Assembly (NCBI GenBank): GCA_031260045.1
Contig: JAIRKO010000054.1
Location: 1 to 64,000 of the forward strand
Origin: Dysgonamonadaceae bacterium
GTDB taxonomy: Bacteria; Bacteroidota; Bacteroidia; Bacteroidales; Azobacteroidaceae
Direction of reading: 5' to 3'
Length of the DNA stretch: 64,000 nt
Position numbers and translations under genes: made by a program. Each line of letters begins with the position of its first letter. Position 1 is the stretch's first letter. The notes beneath the pieces are model-generated. The model was not told the origin of the DNA. It made no database searches and worked only from the letters and a program-made list of their open reading frames with translations. This document shows, piece by piece, positions 1 through 7,432 of the stretch.

Positions 1-1
1 C

Positions 2-166
2 CAACGAATGAAGGTAGAACACATCATTGGCAGAACAAAAAGGTTTAGCATAGCACGAGAGCGATATCGTAACAGACGAAAAAGATTCAGGTTGAGATAT
101 AACTTGATTTGTGGAATAGTGAACTATGAAAATAGGGAGTTAAAGGGGTTTTCGCAACAAGTCTAA
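2..166 (+). mobile_element. IS transposase, C-terminal fragment
   Basis: An open frame enters from the left edge and stops with TAA at 164-166, giving the last 54 residues of a protein. It contains VEHIIGRTKRF, a run of Arg/Tyr (RERYRNRRKRF) and NLICGIVNYE. This matches the end of DDE transposases of the IS5-like group common in Bacteroidetes, where the last catalytic Glu lies in the VEHxxGRxKRF helix. The rest of the element is outside the window. I saw no terminal inverted repeat in 167-245 that I could defend. Confidence 0.65.
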
Positions 167-245
167 TGACGGGTTTATTTACCGGTAAGAATTTAAGAAA
201 TATTTTTAGTGAGGGCGATTGTTTTGCACTCCGCGCGGGAAACGG

Positions 246-1112
246 TTATGAATGTTTTTTCAAAAATCGTCGAATTGTATTTATAATTTGAGTTTGGTAG
301 GTGATGCGCATCGCAGGATTGATGAAAATCCTGTCGTGTCCGCGTTCTTTCATTTGTTGATGGAAGAAAAAATGTTCGGTGCGGCTTTCCACTTTTTCAT
401 CATCATTTGCAAAAACGCCGTAACGGCAACCGGCAATGGCTTCCCGCCTGTAAACCGCCAAGCCGCCGAAAGCCGAAACTACCTGGATGAGTGGCATATT
501 TGGTTTTAAAAACGCCCATCTGTACTGTGTTGCCCTGATTGTTGATTCCGTTTGTGGAATATTTTCCCGTCCGCACTCAACCAGAGCATAAGCATCGTAA
601 TATCTTTTCCTGAAATAAGACGAAGGCGCGCGGGAAATTCCATTTGAAGTCAATGCATCCCATTCATAATTCAGTGAAAAAGAAGCAATAATACCTTCAA
701 GATGAATTTTGCGAACATCCATATCTACGATTATTACATAATCTCCCGCTAATTTTTCTTTTTCGATATAATCAAGGTAAAAATTTCTGTAAGAAGCCAT
801 TTTTTCAATCCTGTGTGTGGAAAAAAAGGGATTGACATGATTCCGTTTTTCAGGAATCGTAACCGTATTAAAATCATTCAATGAAATATGAATATTTTTT
901 CTGTTGTTAGCCCAATCGGTTAGGGTTTGTTTTGTATTGTCCGTGCTGTCGTTTTCAAACATCACAACATGGTAGTCTTGAACGAGATTGCAAATTTCAT
1001 CTATTGCCCGTATGTTTCTTTTCAGGTTTTTCCCGCAATTACGGACAATTCCGCAGATAATAACTGTCGATTCGGAAAGGGAGGGATTTGAATTTTCTTT
1101 GCGTTGTTTCAT
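246..1112 (-). CDS. glycosyltransferase, GT-A fold (mannosyltransferase CMT1/GT69-like)
   Basis: The 288-residue protein has no signal peptide or membrane segment, so it probably acts on the cytoplasmic side during surface-glycan synthesis. Residues 15-30 (TVIICGIVRNCGKNL) and 49-60 (VVMFENDSTDNT) look like the nucleotide-sugar-binding start of a GT-A fold. VDMDV at 129-133 is a plausible metal-binding DxD motif. The N-terminal pattern is closest, from memory, to the cryptococcal-mannosyltransferase-like family (GT69); donor and acceptor cannot be read from sequence. It stands alone on the minus strand between an IS remnant and a repeat. Confidence 0.6.
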   Translation of the reverse strand: MKQRKENSNPSLSESTVIICGIVRNCGKNLKRNIRAIDEICNLVQDYHVVMFENDSTDNTKQTLTDWANNRKNIHISLNDFNTVTIPEKRNHVNPFFSTHRIEKMASYRNFYLDYIEKEKLAGDYVIIVDMDVRKIHLEGIIASFSLNYEWDALTSNGISRAPSSYFRKRYYDAYALVECGRENIPQTESTIRATQYRWAFLKPNMPLIQVVSAFGGLAVYRREAIAGCRYGVFANDDEKVESRTEHFFFHQQMKERGHDRIFINPAMRITYQTQIINTIRRFLKKHS

Positions 1113-1210
1113 ATCTACATACTTTTTAAAATATTATTTATAGCACGCAAAAATATGTATAATATCGATGTATTCCAATAATATTTGTTATTAATTCAAG
1201 AAATCGCTGT

Positions 1211-1312
1211 TATCCCCTCTCAGAGCGGGATCGGATCCCCCGAAAAACGAGTTACGGTTTTCGGGGGATTGCGGCTCGCCGCTCCGCTATGCCCGCAATA
1301 ATGGGAATGACG
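1211..1312. repeat. interspersed palindromic repeat, type A copy
   Basis: This is a GC-rich intergenic element with inverted words (ATCCCCCGAAAA...TTTTCGGGGGAT) followed by GCTCCGCTATGCCCGCAA. The same words recur between genes elsewhere in the window (for example 8501-8591 and 13610-13671). It has no coding content. Confidence 0.6.
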
Positions 1313-1329
1313 GATTTATTTACCGGTTA

Positions 1330-1875
1330 TTAATCATTTTTTTTCGGTTCATAAAGCATCGCCGTACAAATGCAATATTTCCGTCCGGTACGTTCGAGAA
1401 TGTCGTAATTGACGCAGCCGCGGCAACCACGCCAAAAAGCCTCGTCGTCGGTCAGTTCGGCGAATGTAACCGGCACGTATCCCAGTTCGGTATTCATTTT
1501 CATCACGGCGCTACCGGAGGTGAGACTGAACAGTTTGGCTTCTGGCCACAAGCGGCGCGCCAAGCGGAAAGCCTCAATCTTAATTCGTTTAGCCAAGCCC
1601 TGTCCCCTGAATTTGTCGGCGACAATCAAACCGGATGTGGCGACAAACTGCTTGTTTCCCCACGATTCTATATAAATGAACCCCGCAAATTCGCCGTCGG
1701 ACAGGGCAATGATTGCTTTTCCTTCGCGCATTTTCTGCTCCACATATTCGGGGGAACGTTTGGCAATCCCCGTACCACGCACTTTTGCCGCGTCTTCTAT
1801 TGTTTTCAAAACGCGGGGGACGTATGGGAGATGATCTTCGCCGGCTATCAAAATTTCTATTTTACTGTCTGTCAT
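1330..1875 (-). CDS. GNAT-family N-acetyltransferase
   Basis: The protein is about 181 residues from the ATG at 1875. An upstream in-frame TTG at 1893 would add six residues and is less likely. The acetyl-CoA motif is RGQGLA, about 90 residues in, preceded by a beta strand (TSGLIVAD). A Cys-rich C-terminal stretch (WRGCRGCVNYD, then KYCICTAMLY) resembles an acetyltransferase often found beside arginine-biosynthesis genes in Bacteroidetes. No arg gene is present here, so the substrate is unknown. Confidence 0.7.
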   Translation of the reverse strand: MTDSKIEILIAGEDHLPYVPRVLKTIEDAAKVRGTGIAKRSPEYVEQKMREGKAIIALSDGEFAGFIYIESWGNKQFVATSGLIVADKFRGQGLAKRIKIEAFRLARRLWPEAKLFSLTSGSAVMKMNTELGYVPVTFAELTDDEAFWRGCRGCVNYDILERTGRKYCICTAMLYEPKKND

Positions 1876-2001
1876 TTTTCGATTCCGTAACAAGTCTTCA
1901 ATCGGGTGTATTCAAAAACGGGCGTGCAAAAGTAGGTAATTATTCGACAGGTTATATTAGATTTTTTGTTTTTTTGGTTGTGGAATGGCGAAGCTGAGAC
2001 T

Positions 2002-2062
2002 CGCAATCCCCGCAAAACACAGTTCGTTTTGCAGGGGATCCCGCGCAGGGAGCGGGATGACG
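2002..2062. repeat. interspersed palindromic repeat, type A copy
   Basis: CGCAATCCCCGCAAAAC is followed by GTTTTGCAGGGGATCCCGCGC and GCGGGATGACGG. It is the same family as 8501-8591, 21282-21357 and 55287-55363. It lies in the 459-base gap before the Ibr-like islet, immediately before a type B copy. Confidence 0.6.
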
Positions 2063-2080
2063 GAGCTTTTAACCCCACTG

Positions 2081-2169
2081 CGTCATTGCGAACTGCGAAG
2101 CGGTGAAGCAATCCAGAATTGCACTGCGGTTTTCTTTGGATTGCTTCAGGCTTCGCCTTCGCAATGACG
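2081..2169. repeat. interspersed palindromic repeat, type B, most complete copy
   Basis: This 89-base element begins CGTCATTGCGAACTGCGAAG and ends with its near inverted copy GGATTGCTTC...TTCGCAATGACG, so both ends carry the same outward-facing word. Partial copies with the words GAAGCAATCC or GGATTGCTTC occur at 18711-18797, 36144-36181, 40081-40123, 53861 and 59862-60003. The structure resembles a REP/MITE-type element; no transposase for it is visible. Confidence 0.65.
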
Positions 2170-2279
2170 AGTACGATTATTTATCCTTGCAGCAATATGT
2201 AATAAATTTTTACATAGCAAATTAAACGATTGTAAAACTTTTTTTTAATAATACGTTTGGAAAACTTATGTTTTTCATC

Positions 2280-2288
2280 TACTTTTGC
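2280..2288 (+). promoter_or_regulatory. Bacteroidetes-type -7 promoter element (TACTTTTGC)
   Basis: TACTTTTGC fits the Bacteroidetes TAnnTTTG -7 consensus. It sits 47 bases upstream of the first gene of the GNAT/IbrA/IbrB chain, so it probably drives that operon. Confidence 0.5.
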
Positions 2289-2334
2289 CCCTTAAATTTA
2301 TCGTCTTATTTATTCAATATATTAATACAAGGAC

Positions 2335-2745
2335 ATGGAAATTATCAGATTAGACGGAGAAGACCAGCGGCTTTATCCCATGATAGCGCATCTGGTAACG
2401 GATAAGAGCGTATTGAAATACAATCTCAATTATCCTTTTAAAACATCCGATAATCACACTTGGTTCCTTGCCGTAGAAGAAGGCAACACGCTGGGTTTTA
2501 TTCCGGTAGAATTGAACGGCGCAAAAGCGGTCATCAACAATTATTATGTTGCCGACGACGACAGCAAGGTTTTTTCCTTGTTGTTGAAAACCCTTGTCCA
2601 TGAATTACTTCCGGATTTTATACTTGAATCGGTAACCCAAGTGCGGCATATTCCCGATTTCGAGCAATATGGATTTTCCATTCAACTTCGATGGAAAAGA
2701 TATGTAAAAATGCAATTGTTCAGGAATGGAAGAAAACGTGTATGA
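2335..2745 (+). CDS. small GNAT-like protein of the IbrAB cassette
   Basis: The 136-residue protein is composed like a minimal GNAT fold (WFLAVEEGNTLGFIPVEL then NNYYVADDDSKVFSLLLKTLV). It lacks a clear Q/RxxGxG/A acetyl-CoA loop, so it may be a divergent or inactive acetyltransferase. It overlaps the next gene by 20 bases, which indicates translational coupling. From memory, small acetyltransferase-like proteins often accompany DUF3440/ParB pairs in phages and islands. I cannot assign a reaction. Confidence 0.5.
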   Translation: MEIIRLDGEDQRLYPMIAHLVTDKSVLKYNLNYPFKTSDNHTWFLAVEEGNTLGFIPVELNGAKAVINNYYVADDDSKVFSLLLKTLVHELLPDFILESVTQVRHIPDFEQYGFSIQLRWKRYVKMQLFRNGRKRV

Positions 2746-4030
2746 ATTGGCAATGTCCCGAATAGAGAGGATATTTAACGAATTTGATAATATTTTCGTA
2801 TCTTTCTCCGGCGGCAAAGACAGCGGCGTGGTGTTGAATCTTTGTATTCAATATATAAGGCAAAACAATCTCAAAACAAAAATCGGCGTTTTCCATATGG
2901 ACTATGAAGTTCAGTACAATGAAACGCTCCGGTATATTGACCACGTATTTCAGACAAATCCCGACATTATTGAGGTATATCGCGTATGCGTGCCGTTTAA
3001 GGTGAGTACCTGCACTTCCATGTACCAGACTTTTTGGCGTCCTTGGGACGAGGAATGTAAAGAGTTGTGGGTAAGAAAAATACCTCCCGGAAGTTATGTC
3101 AAAAAGGATTTCCCATTTTTTCATGAAGAAATGTGGGATTATGAATTTCAAGTCCTCTTTGCCCAATGGTATCACCAGTTGAAAAATGCAAAAAGAACCT
3201 GCAATTTGGTTGGAATACGTACGCAGGAAAGTTATCACCGGTGGAAAGCAATATACGGTAACAGAAGATGTTATATGTACCGCAACCTGCAATGGACGCG
3301 CGAATTAGTTAACGATATTTTTAATATTTACCCGATATATGACTGGCTGGCAACGGATATATGGACAGCAAACGGACGCTTCGAATGGAGCTATAACCAT
3401 TTGTATGACCTTTATTACATGGCGGGCGTGCCGATGGACAAGCAGCGGGTAGCCAGTCCGTTTATATCTGCGGCACAGGACAGCCTTTCGCTTTACCGGG
3501 CTATCGACCCCGATATGTGGGGTAAAATGATATGTCGCGTAAACGGGGTGAATTTTACGGCTATTTACGGCAACACAAGCGCTGTGGCGCATTATAAGAG
3601 CGTTCTTCCGCGCGGACACACGTGGGAAAGTTACATGCATTTCCTATTGTCCACCCTTCCCGAAGAAATCCGGTTGAACTATTTGCAAAAACTGGCTGTA
3701 AGTATCAATTTTTGGCGGAATAAAGGCGGTTGCCTGCCGGAAGAAACGATTGAGAAACTCAGGGAGTGCGGCGTTGAAATTGAAGTGCTGCAGCATACCA
3801 ATTACAAAACACACAAATATCCCGTAAAGATGGAATATCAGGATGATATAGACATACATGATTTTAAAAGCCTGCCTACTTTCAAACGGATATGCGTCTG
3901 TATCCTTAAAAATGACCACCTCTGTAAATACATGGGATTTGCCTTGACAAAAAAGGAGCTTGAAAACAAAAAGAAAATTATGGATTTTTATAAAAATACC
4001 TATAGATGCCGGATACCTCAACATTTTTAA
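2726..4030 (+). CDS. IbrA-like PP-loop ATPase (PAPS-reductase family, DUF3440)
   Basis: The 434-residue protein has the PP-loop motif SGGKDS at residues 28-33 after a beta strand (IFVSF), the hallmark of N-type ATP pyrophosphatases such as PAPS reductase and DndC. Aromatic-rich motifs (WHRW-like YHRWKAIYG; IYPIYDWLATDIWTANG) match the DUF3440 group containing E. coli IbrA. Such enzymes adenylate a substrate, but the natural substrate of IbrA proteins is not established. It overlaps the upstream gene by 20 bases and the downstream ParB-like gene by 25, so the three are made together. It is not a sulfate-assimilation gene by context, since no cys genes are nearby. Confidence 0.8.
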   Translation: MEENVYELAMSRIERIFNEFDNIFVSFSGGKDSGVVLNLCIQYIRQNNLKTKIGVFHMDYEVQYNETLRYIDHVFQTNPDIIEVYRVCVPFKVSTCTSMYQTFWRPWDEECKELWVRKIPPGSYVKKDFPFFHEEMWDYEFQVLFAQWYHQLKNAKRTCNLVGIRTQESYHRWKAIYGNRRCYMYRNLQWTRELVNDIFNIYPIYDWLATDIWTANGRFEWSYNHLYDLYYMAGVPMDKQRVASPFISAAQDSLSLYRAIDPDMWGKMICRVNGVNFTAIYGNTSAVAHYKSVLPRGHTWESYMHFLLSTLPEEIRLNYLQKLAVSINFWRNKGGCLPEETIEKLRECGVEIEVLQHTNYKTHKYPVKMEYQDDIDIHDFKSLPTFKRICVCILKNDHLCKYMGFALTKKELENKKKIMDFYKNTYRCRIPQHF

Positions 4031-4524
4031 GCCCCGTTTACAATGTCAGCCCCGTACCGTTGAAAAAAATACGGGCGAATGCGTACAATCCGAATGTTGT
4101 TGCGCCCCCTGAAATGGAACTGCTCGAATTGTCCATCTGGGAAGACGGGTACACAATGCCCTGCGTTTGCTATTATCTGCCCGAAGAAGATATGTATGAA
4201 CTTGTGGACGGATTTCACAGGTTTCTGGTTATGAAAACCTCCAAACGTATTTTCAAACGGGAAAAAGGATTGCTGCCCGTAACCGTGATAAACAAAGACC
4301 TTTCCAACAGAATGGCTTCGACCATCAGGCACAACCGCGCCCGCGGCACGCACAATATTGCATTGATGACCAATATCGTTTCCGAACTTAAAAAAGCCGG
4401 CATGAGCGACTCTTGGATTATAAGTAATATCGGGATGGATGCGGATGAGTTGCTCAGGTTCAAGCAGATTTCGGGATTGGCGACGTTGTTTGCCAATAAG
4501 GATTTTAGCGTACCTCACAAATGA
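4006..4524 (+). CDS. IbrB-like ParB/sulfiredoxin-fold protein
   Basis: The 172-residue protein has the ParB-type core. VPLKKIRANAYNPN (residues 17-30) is the family's opening strand-helix, and ELVDGFHRF (65-73) is the GxHR-type nucleotide-binding box. A helical C-terminal half (SELKKAGMSDSWIISNIGMDADELLRFKQ) looks like a helix-turn-helix. In E. coli the IbrA/IbrB pair has this composition and was described as a regulator of immunoglobulin-binding proteins. The start overlaps the IbrA-like gene by 25 bases and its TGA stop overlaps the ATG of the next small gene. Confidence 0.8.
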   Translation: MPDTSTFLSPVYNVSPVPLKKIRANAYNPNVVAPPEMELLELSIWEDGYTMPCVCYYLPEEDMYELVDGFHRFLVMKTSKRIFKREKGLLPVTVINKDLSNRMASTIRHNRARGTHNIALMTNIVSELKKAGMSDSWIISNIGMDADELLRFKQISGLATLFANKDFSVPHK

Positions 4525-4700
4525 GTATCTTGAATACCAATATAATGAGACGGTACATTGCTGTTATCGCTATATTTTTAATTGTTCTCAATGTGTTGTT
4601 TTTCTTCTTTTTAGAAAAGAAAACGATTTCTCTTATATTGAACTTATGCTCTCTTGGAATAATTATTTTTTTGTGTTTTCAGAGTAGAAAAACAGGCTGA
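4521..4700 (+). CDS. 59-residue two-helix membrane protein, coupled to ibrB-like gene
   Basis: This short gene starts inside the stop codon of the ParB-like gene (ATGA at 4521-4524) and encodes 59 residues ending KTG. It shows two hydrophobic spans, roughly residues 12-31 (IAVIAIFLIVLNVLFFFFL) and 36-53 (ISLILNLCSLGIIIFLCF), separated by the charged turn EKK. The composition and the 4-base overlap argue that it is real and belongs to the cassette. I recognise no family. A small membrane protein at the end of a nucleotide-handling cassette could be an effector or anchor, which is speculation. Confidence 0.6.
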   Translation: MSILNTNIMRRYIAVIAIFLIVLNVLFFFFLEKKTISLILNLCSLGIIIFLCFQSRKTG

Positions 4701-4788
4701 TTATGGCGCTTGCTACTTACACGACTGGTTTAAATTTAAACGGGTCGATTTGCGGATAATCATTTAAGAAATTGAACAAATTACAAAT

Positions 4789-5982
4789 ATGAGAATCGAA
4801 AGTATCAGCATTACAAATTATAAAGTTTTCAAACAAACAATAATCAAAAGTTTGCCTAAGATGGTAGTTTTGTTGGGGGCAAATGGTTTCGGTAAAAGCA
4901 CATTTTTTGATGTGTTTGGCTTTTTGAGCGATGCGCTTCAAAACAATGTAACAGTAGCTATTAATCGCCGAGGCGGTTTTCACGAAGTTATTTCAAGAGG
5001 CTGCGATGTCAGAAAAGACCGTATCAAATTTGAAATAAAATTCAGAAATATCGCATCTGATAAAGAAATATCGCCATTGATTACCTACCAGATAGAAATA
5101 GGTTTTAATAATGGAAAGGTAATTATTCATCGTGAAATTTTAAGTTACAGACGCGGGCAATATGGTCAACCTTGGCGTTTTTTGGATTTTACTGATGGTT
5201 CGGGGAACGCTATAACGAATGAGGATGACTATGGAAAAGAAGGCGGGAATAAAGAAAGAACAGAACAATATACTACTGCGCCTGATATTTTGGCTATCAA
5301 AGGATTAGGACAATTTGAAAAATTTAAAGCCGTCAGTTCATTTCGAAGTTTATTAGAAAAATGGTATGTTTCCAATTTTAAAATCGAACAGGGAAGAAAT
5401 GTTTCTGACACAGGCGTTTCAACGCATTTATCCGTAACGGGCGATAATTTGGCGCAAGTAACAAAGTATTTGTATGATTACAAGCGAGATGTTTTTGATG
5501 ATATTCTCAAAAAATTACCGCAAAGAATACCCGGAATAAATAAAGTAGAGGCAAAAGATACCGAAGACGGTCGCATTGTATTAAAATTCCAAGATGAAAA
5601 ATTTAAAGACCCGTTTGTATCTCGTTATGTTTCGGACGGAACGATAAAAATGTTTGCCTATATGATATTGTTGCACGACCCTGAACCACACCCTTTACTG
5701 TGTATTGAGGAACCTGAAAATTTTTTACATCCTGATTTATTACTTCAATTATGTGAAGAAATTCGCGGCTATGCAGAGCGAGGCGGACAGGTTTTTGTTT
5801 CCACTCACTCGCCGGATTTTGTCAATGGGTTAGATATTGATGAACTTTTCTTCTTAACAAAAAGCGATGGTTATACGGAAATAAAAGCCGCAAAAGACGA
5901 GAAGATTGTAAAAGATTTGGCAAAAAATAATCAACTGGGTTGGTTGTGGAGGAATAAATATATTAAGGAAGCCAATTTATGA
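4789..5982 (+). CDS. AAA/SMC-type ATPase (AAA_21, OLD/RecF-like)
   Basis: The 397-residue protein begins MRIESISITNYKVFK, typical of RecF/OLD-like ATPases. Walker A is GANGFGKST at 30-38. Walker B is LLCIEEPEN near 303-311, with tandem acidic residues for hydrolysis, followed by HPDLLLQL. The switch His lies in VSTHSPD near 338. The insert between the Walker motifs is too short for an SMC coiled coil. Its TGA overlaps the ATG of the DUF4276 gene, which implies a two-subunit machine. The pair is built like OLD- and PARIS-type anti-phage systems, an ATPase plus a TOPRIM-like protein. The gene is more AT-rich than nearby housekeeping genes, consistent with transfer. Confidence 0.8.
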   Translation: MRIESISITNYKVFKQTIIKSLPKMVVLLGANGFGKSTFFDVFGFLSDALQNNVTVAINRRGGFHEVISRGCDVRKDRIKFEIKFRNIASDKEISPLITYQIEIGFNNGKVIIHREILSYRRGQYGQPWRFLDFTDGSGNAITNEDDYGKEGGNKERTEQYTTAPDILAIKGLGQFEKFKAVSSFRSLLEKWYVSNFKIEQGRNVSDTGVSTHLSVTGDNLAQVTKYLYDYKRDVFDDILKKLPQRIPGINKVEAKDTEDGRIVLKFQDEKFKDPFVSRYVSDGTIKMFAYMILLHDPEPHPLLCIEEPENFLHPDLLLQLCEEIRGYAERGGQVFVSTHSPDFVNGLDIDELFFLTKSDGYTEIKAAKDEKIVKDLAKNNQLGWLWRNKYIKEANL

Positions 5983-6551
5983 TAGAACTACATATTTTTA
6001 CCGAAGAACCATCTATAAAAAATGTATTTGATGCGTTGTTGCCGCGAATACTTTCTGAAAATGTATCTTTTTATATACATCCACACCAAGGAAAAAAGGA
6101 TTTGGAAAAAGCCTTGGAAACAATAGTTCCGTCTATCAGTAAAACGCCCAATGTAAAAATTCTAATTACTCGCGACCAAGACGAAAATGATTGCAAAGAA
6201 TTGAAACAAAAGTTACTGGATATGGTAAATAGTAACTGTTCTTGCGATTTTTTTGTTCGGATTGTTTGCAAAGAATTGGAAAGTTGGTTTTTGGGAGATT
6301 TGCAGGCAGTGGAAAAAGCATATCCTCGTTTTAAGGCACAACAACACTCTAATAAAAAACATTTGAAAAGCGTTGATAACATCAAAAAACCATCGGAATA
6401 TTTACGAAAAATTATACCCGATTATTCAAAATGCAACAAATTACCAAAATTGGAAATCTCAAGGAATATTGCTGCTTATATGGATATAAACAACAATAAA
6501 TCCACAAGTTTTAATCATACCATAAACGCAATAAAACAATTAATTTCTTAA
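5979..6551 (+). CDS. DUF4276 protein, TOPRIM-like partner of the AAA ATPase
   Basis: The 190-residue protein has TEEPS at 8-12 (acidic residue after strand 1) and TRDQDENDC at 64-72 (DxD after a hydrophobic strand ILI). These are positioned like TOPRIM metal ligands. CKELESWFLGD (97-107) is the signature I associate with DUF4276. A Lys-rich C-terminal half could contact nucleic acid. It overlaps the ATPase gene by 4 bases. The likely role is nuclease or sensor-effector of the pair; nuclease activity is inferred from fold only. Confidence 0.75.
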   Translation: MIELHIFTEEPSIKNVFDALLPRILSENVSFYIHPHQGKKDLEKALETIVPSISKTPNVKILITRDQDENDCKELKQKLLDMVNSNCSCDFFVRIVCKELESWFLGDLQAVEKAYPRFKAQQHSNKKHLKSVDNIKKPSEYLRKIIPDYSKCNKLPKLEISRNIAAYMDINNNKSTSFNHTINAIKQLIS

Positions 6552-6590
6552 TTATTTTTTAAAATTCTAAACAATTTCTAAAATATTTTC

Positions 6591-6600
6591 TATCTTTGCA
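6591..6600 (+). promoter_or_regulatory. -7 promoter element (TATCTTTGCA)
   Basis: This is a perfect match to TAnnTTTGCA, 27 bases before the start of the S51-like lipoprotein gene, which therefore has its own promoter separate from the upstream islet. Confidence 0.65.
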
Positions 6601-6626
6601 AGAAATTTAATAAAAAAAATAATTCA

Positions 6627-7382
6627 ATGATGAAAACAAGATTAATTATTATTGCAAACATTGTATTAACCGCATTGTTTGCAGCAGGATGTGCCGATAA
6701 CGACAAAACAGACACAACCGATTCGAGAAACCTGTTTTTGGCGTCTTTTTTCCCCGACGTTGCAGATTTATTGCCTGCATTTGTTGGCGAAGACATAACC
6801 GGAAAAATCGTTGCATATATACCTACAGCCGCCAAAGAAGAAGCTGGCGACGTATATGAGGAAATGGTTAATATGGATAAAAGTTCGTTCGAGAAATTAG
6901 GAGCGATTGTTGATGTACTTGAAATTACAGATCCGTCTTTGGATCAAGACGAAATCAAAAAAAGATTGACAAAAGCCGATTTCATCTATGTCGGAGGCGG
7001 TAACACATTTTTCTTGCTGCAAGAACTCAAACGTAACGGCACAGATAAATTGATAATCGAACAAATAAAGAACGGCAAATTATATATCGGATGCTCCGCC
7101 GGCTCAATCATTGCGGCGAAAAATATCGAATACGTCAGTATTATGGACCCTATTGAACCTGCACCTGAATTGAATGGCGATTATTCCGCATTTGGTGTTG
7201 TAGATTTCTACATAGTTCCTCACCTCATTACAAATTCTTGGGTACCATCTTCCTATGAAGAATCTGCCACAAAAACCATTGAAAAATATTTCAGCACACT
7301 TAAATTAATACCCGTCACTGATAACCAAGTCGTTACGGTGAAAAACGGGAAAGTGGAAACATTAACCATAACCACTATGTAA
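6627..7382 (+). CDS. S51 (dipeptidase E/cyanophycinase-like) peptidase, predicted lipoprotein
   Basis: The 251-residue protein begins with a hydrophobic signal and lipobox (ALFAAGC, Cys22), so it is predicted to be exported and lipidated. The mature part is an S51-family fold: VGGGNT at 122-127, the nucleophile elbow GCSAGS with Ser157, and a His in VPHL near 199 as the probable catalytic base. S51 relatives such as PepE are usually cytoplasmic, so export is unusual. A second, cytoplasmic-type S51 gene lies at 55463. Substrate is unknown. A second start, ATG at 6630, is equally possible. Confidence 0.75.
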   Translation: MMKTRLIIIANIVLTALFAAGCADNDKTDTTDSRNLFLASFFPDVADLLPAFVGEDITGKIVAYIPTAAKEEAGDVYEEMVNMDKSSFEKLGAIVDVLEITDPSLDQDEIKKRLTKADFIYVGGGNTFFLLQELKRNGTDKLIIEQIKNGKLYIGCSAGSIIAAKNIEYVSIMDPIEPAPELNGDYSAFGVVDFYIVPHLITNSWVPSSYEESATKTIEKYFSTLKLIPVTDNQVVTVKNGKVETLTITTM

Positions 7383-7432
7383 GGTTTGTTGTTTGCATTT
7401 TATATCAGGCTCAATACTCCGGTAGCGAGCCT

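Noticed and set aside
2726..4030. PAPS reductase of sulfate assimilation (cysH)
   Set aside because: Length, aromatic motifs and the ParB-like partner fit DUF3440/IbrA; no sulfate-assimilation neighbours.
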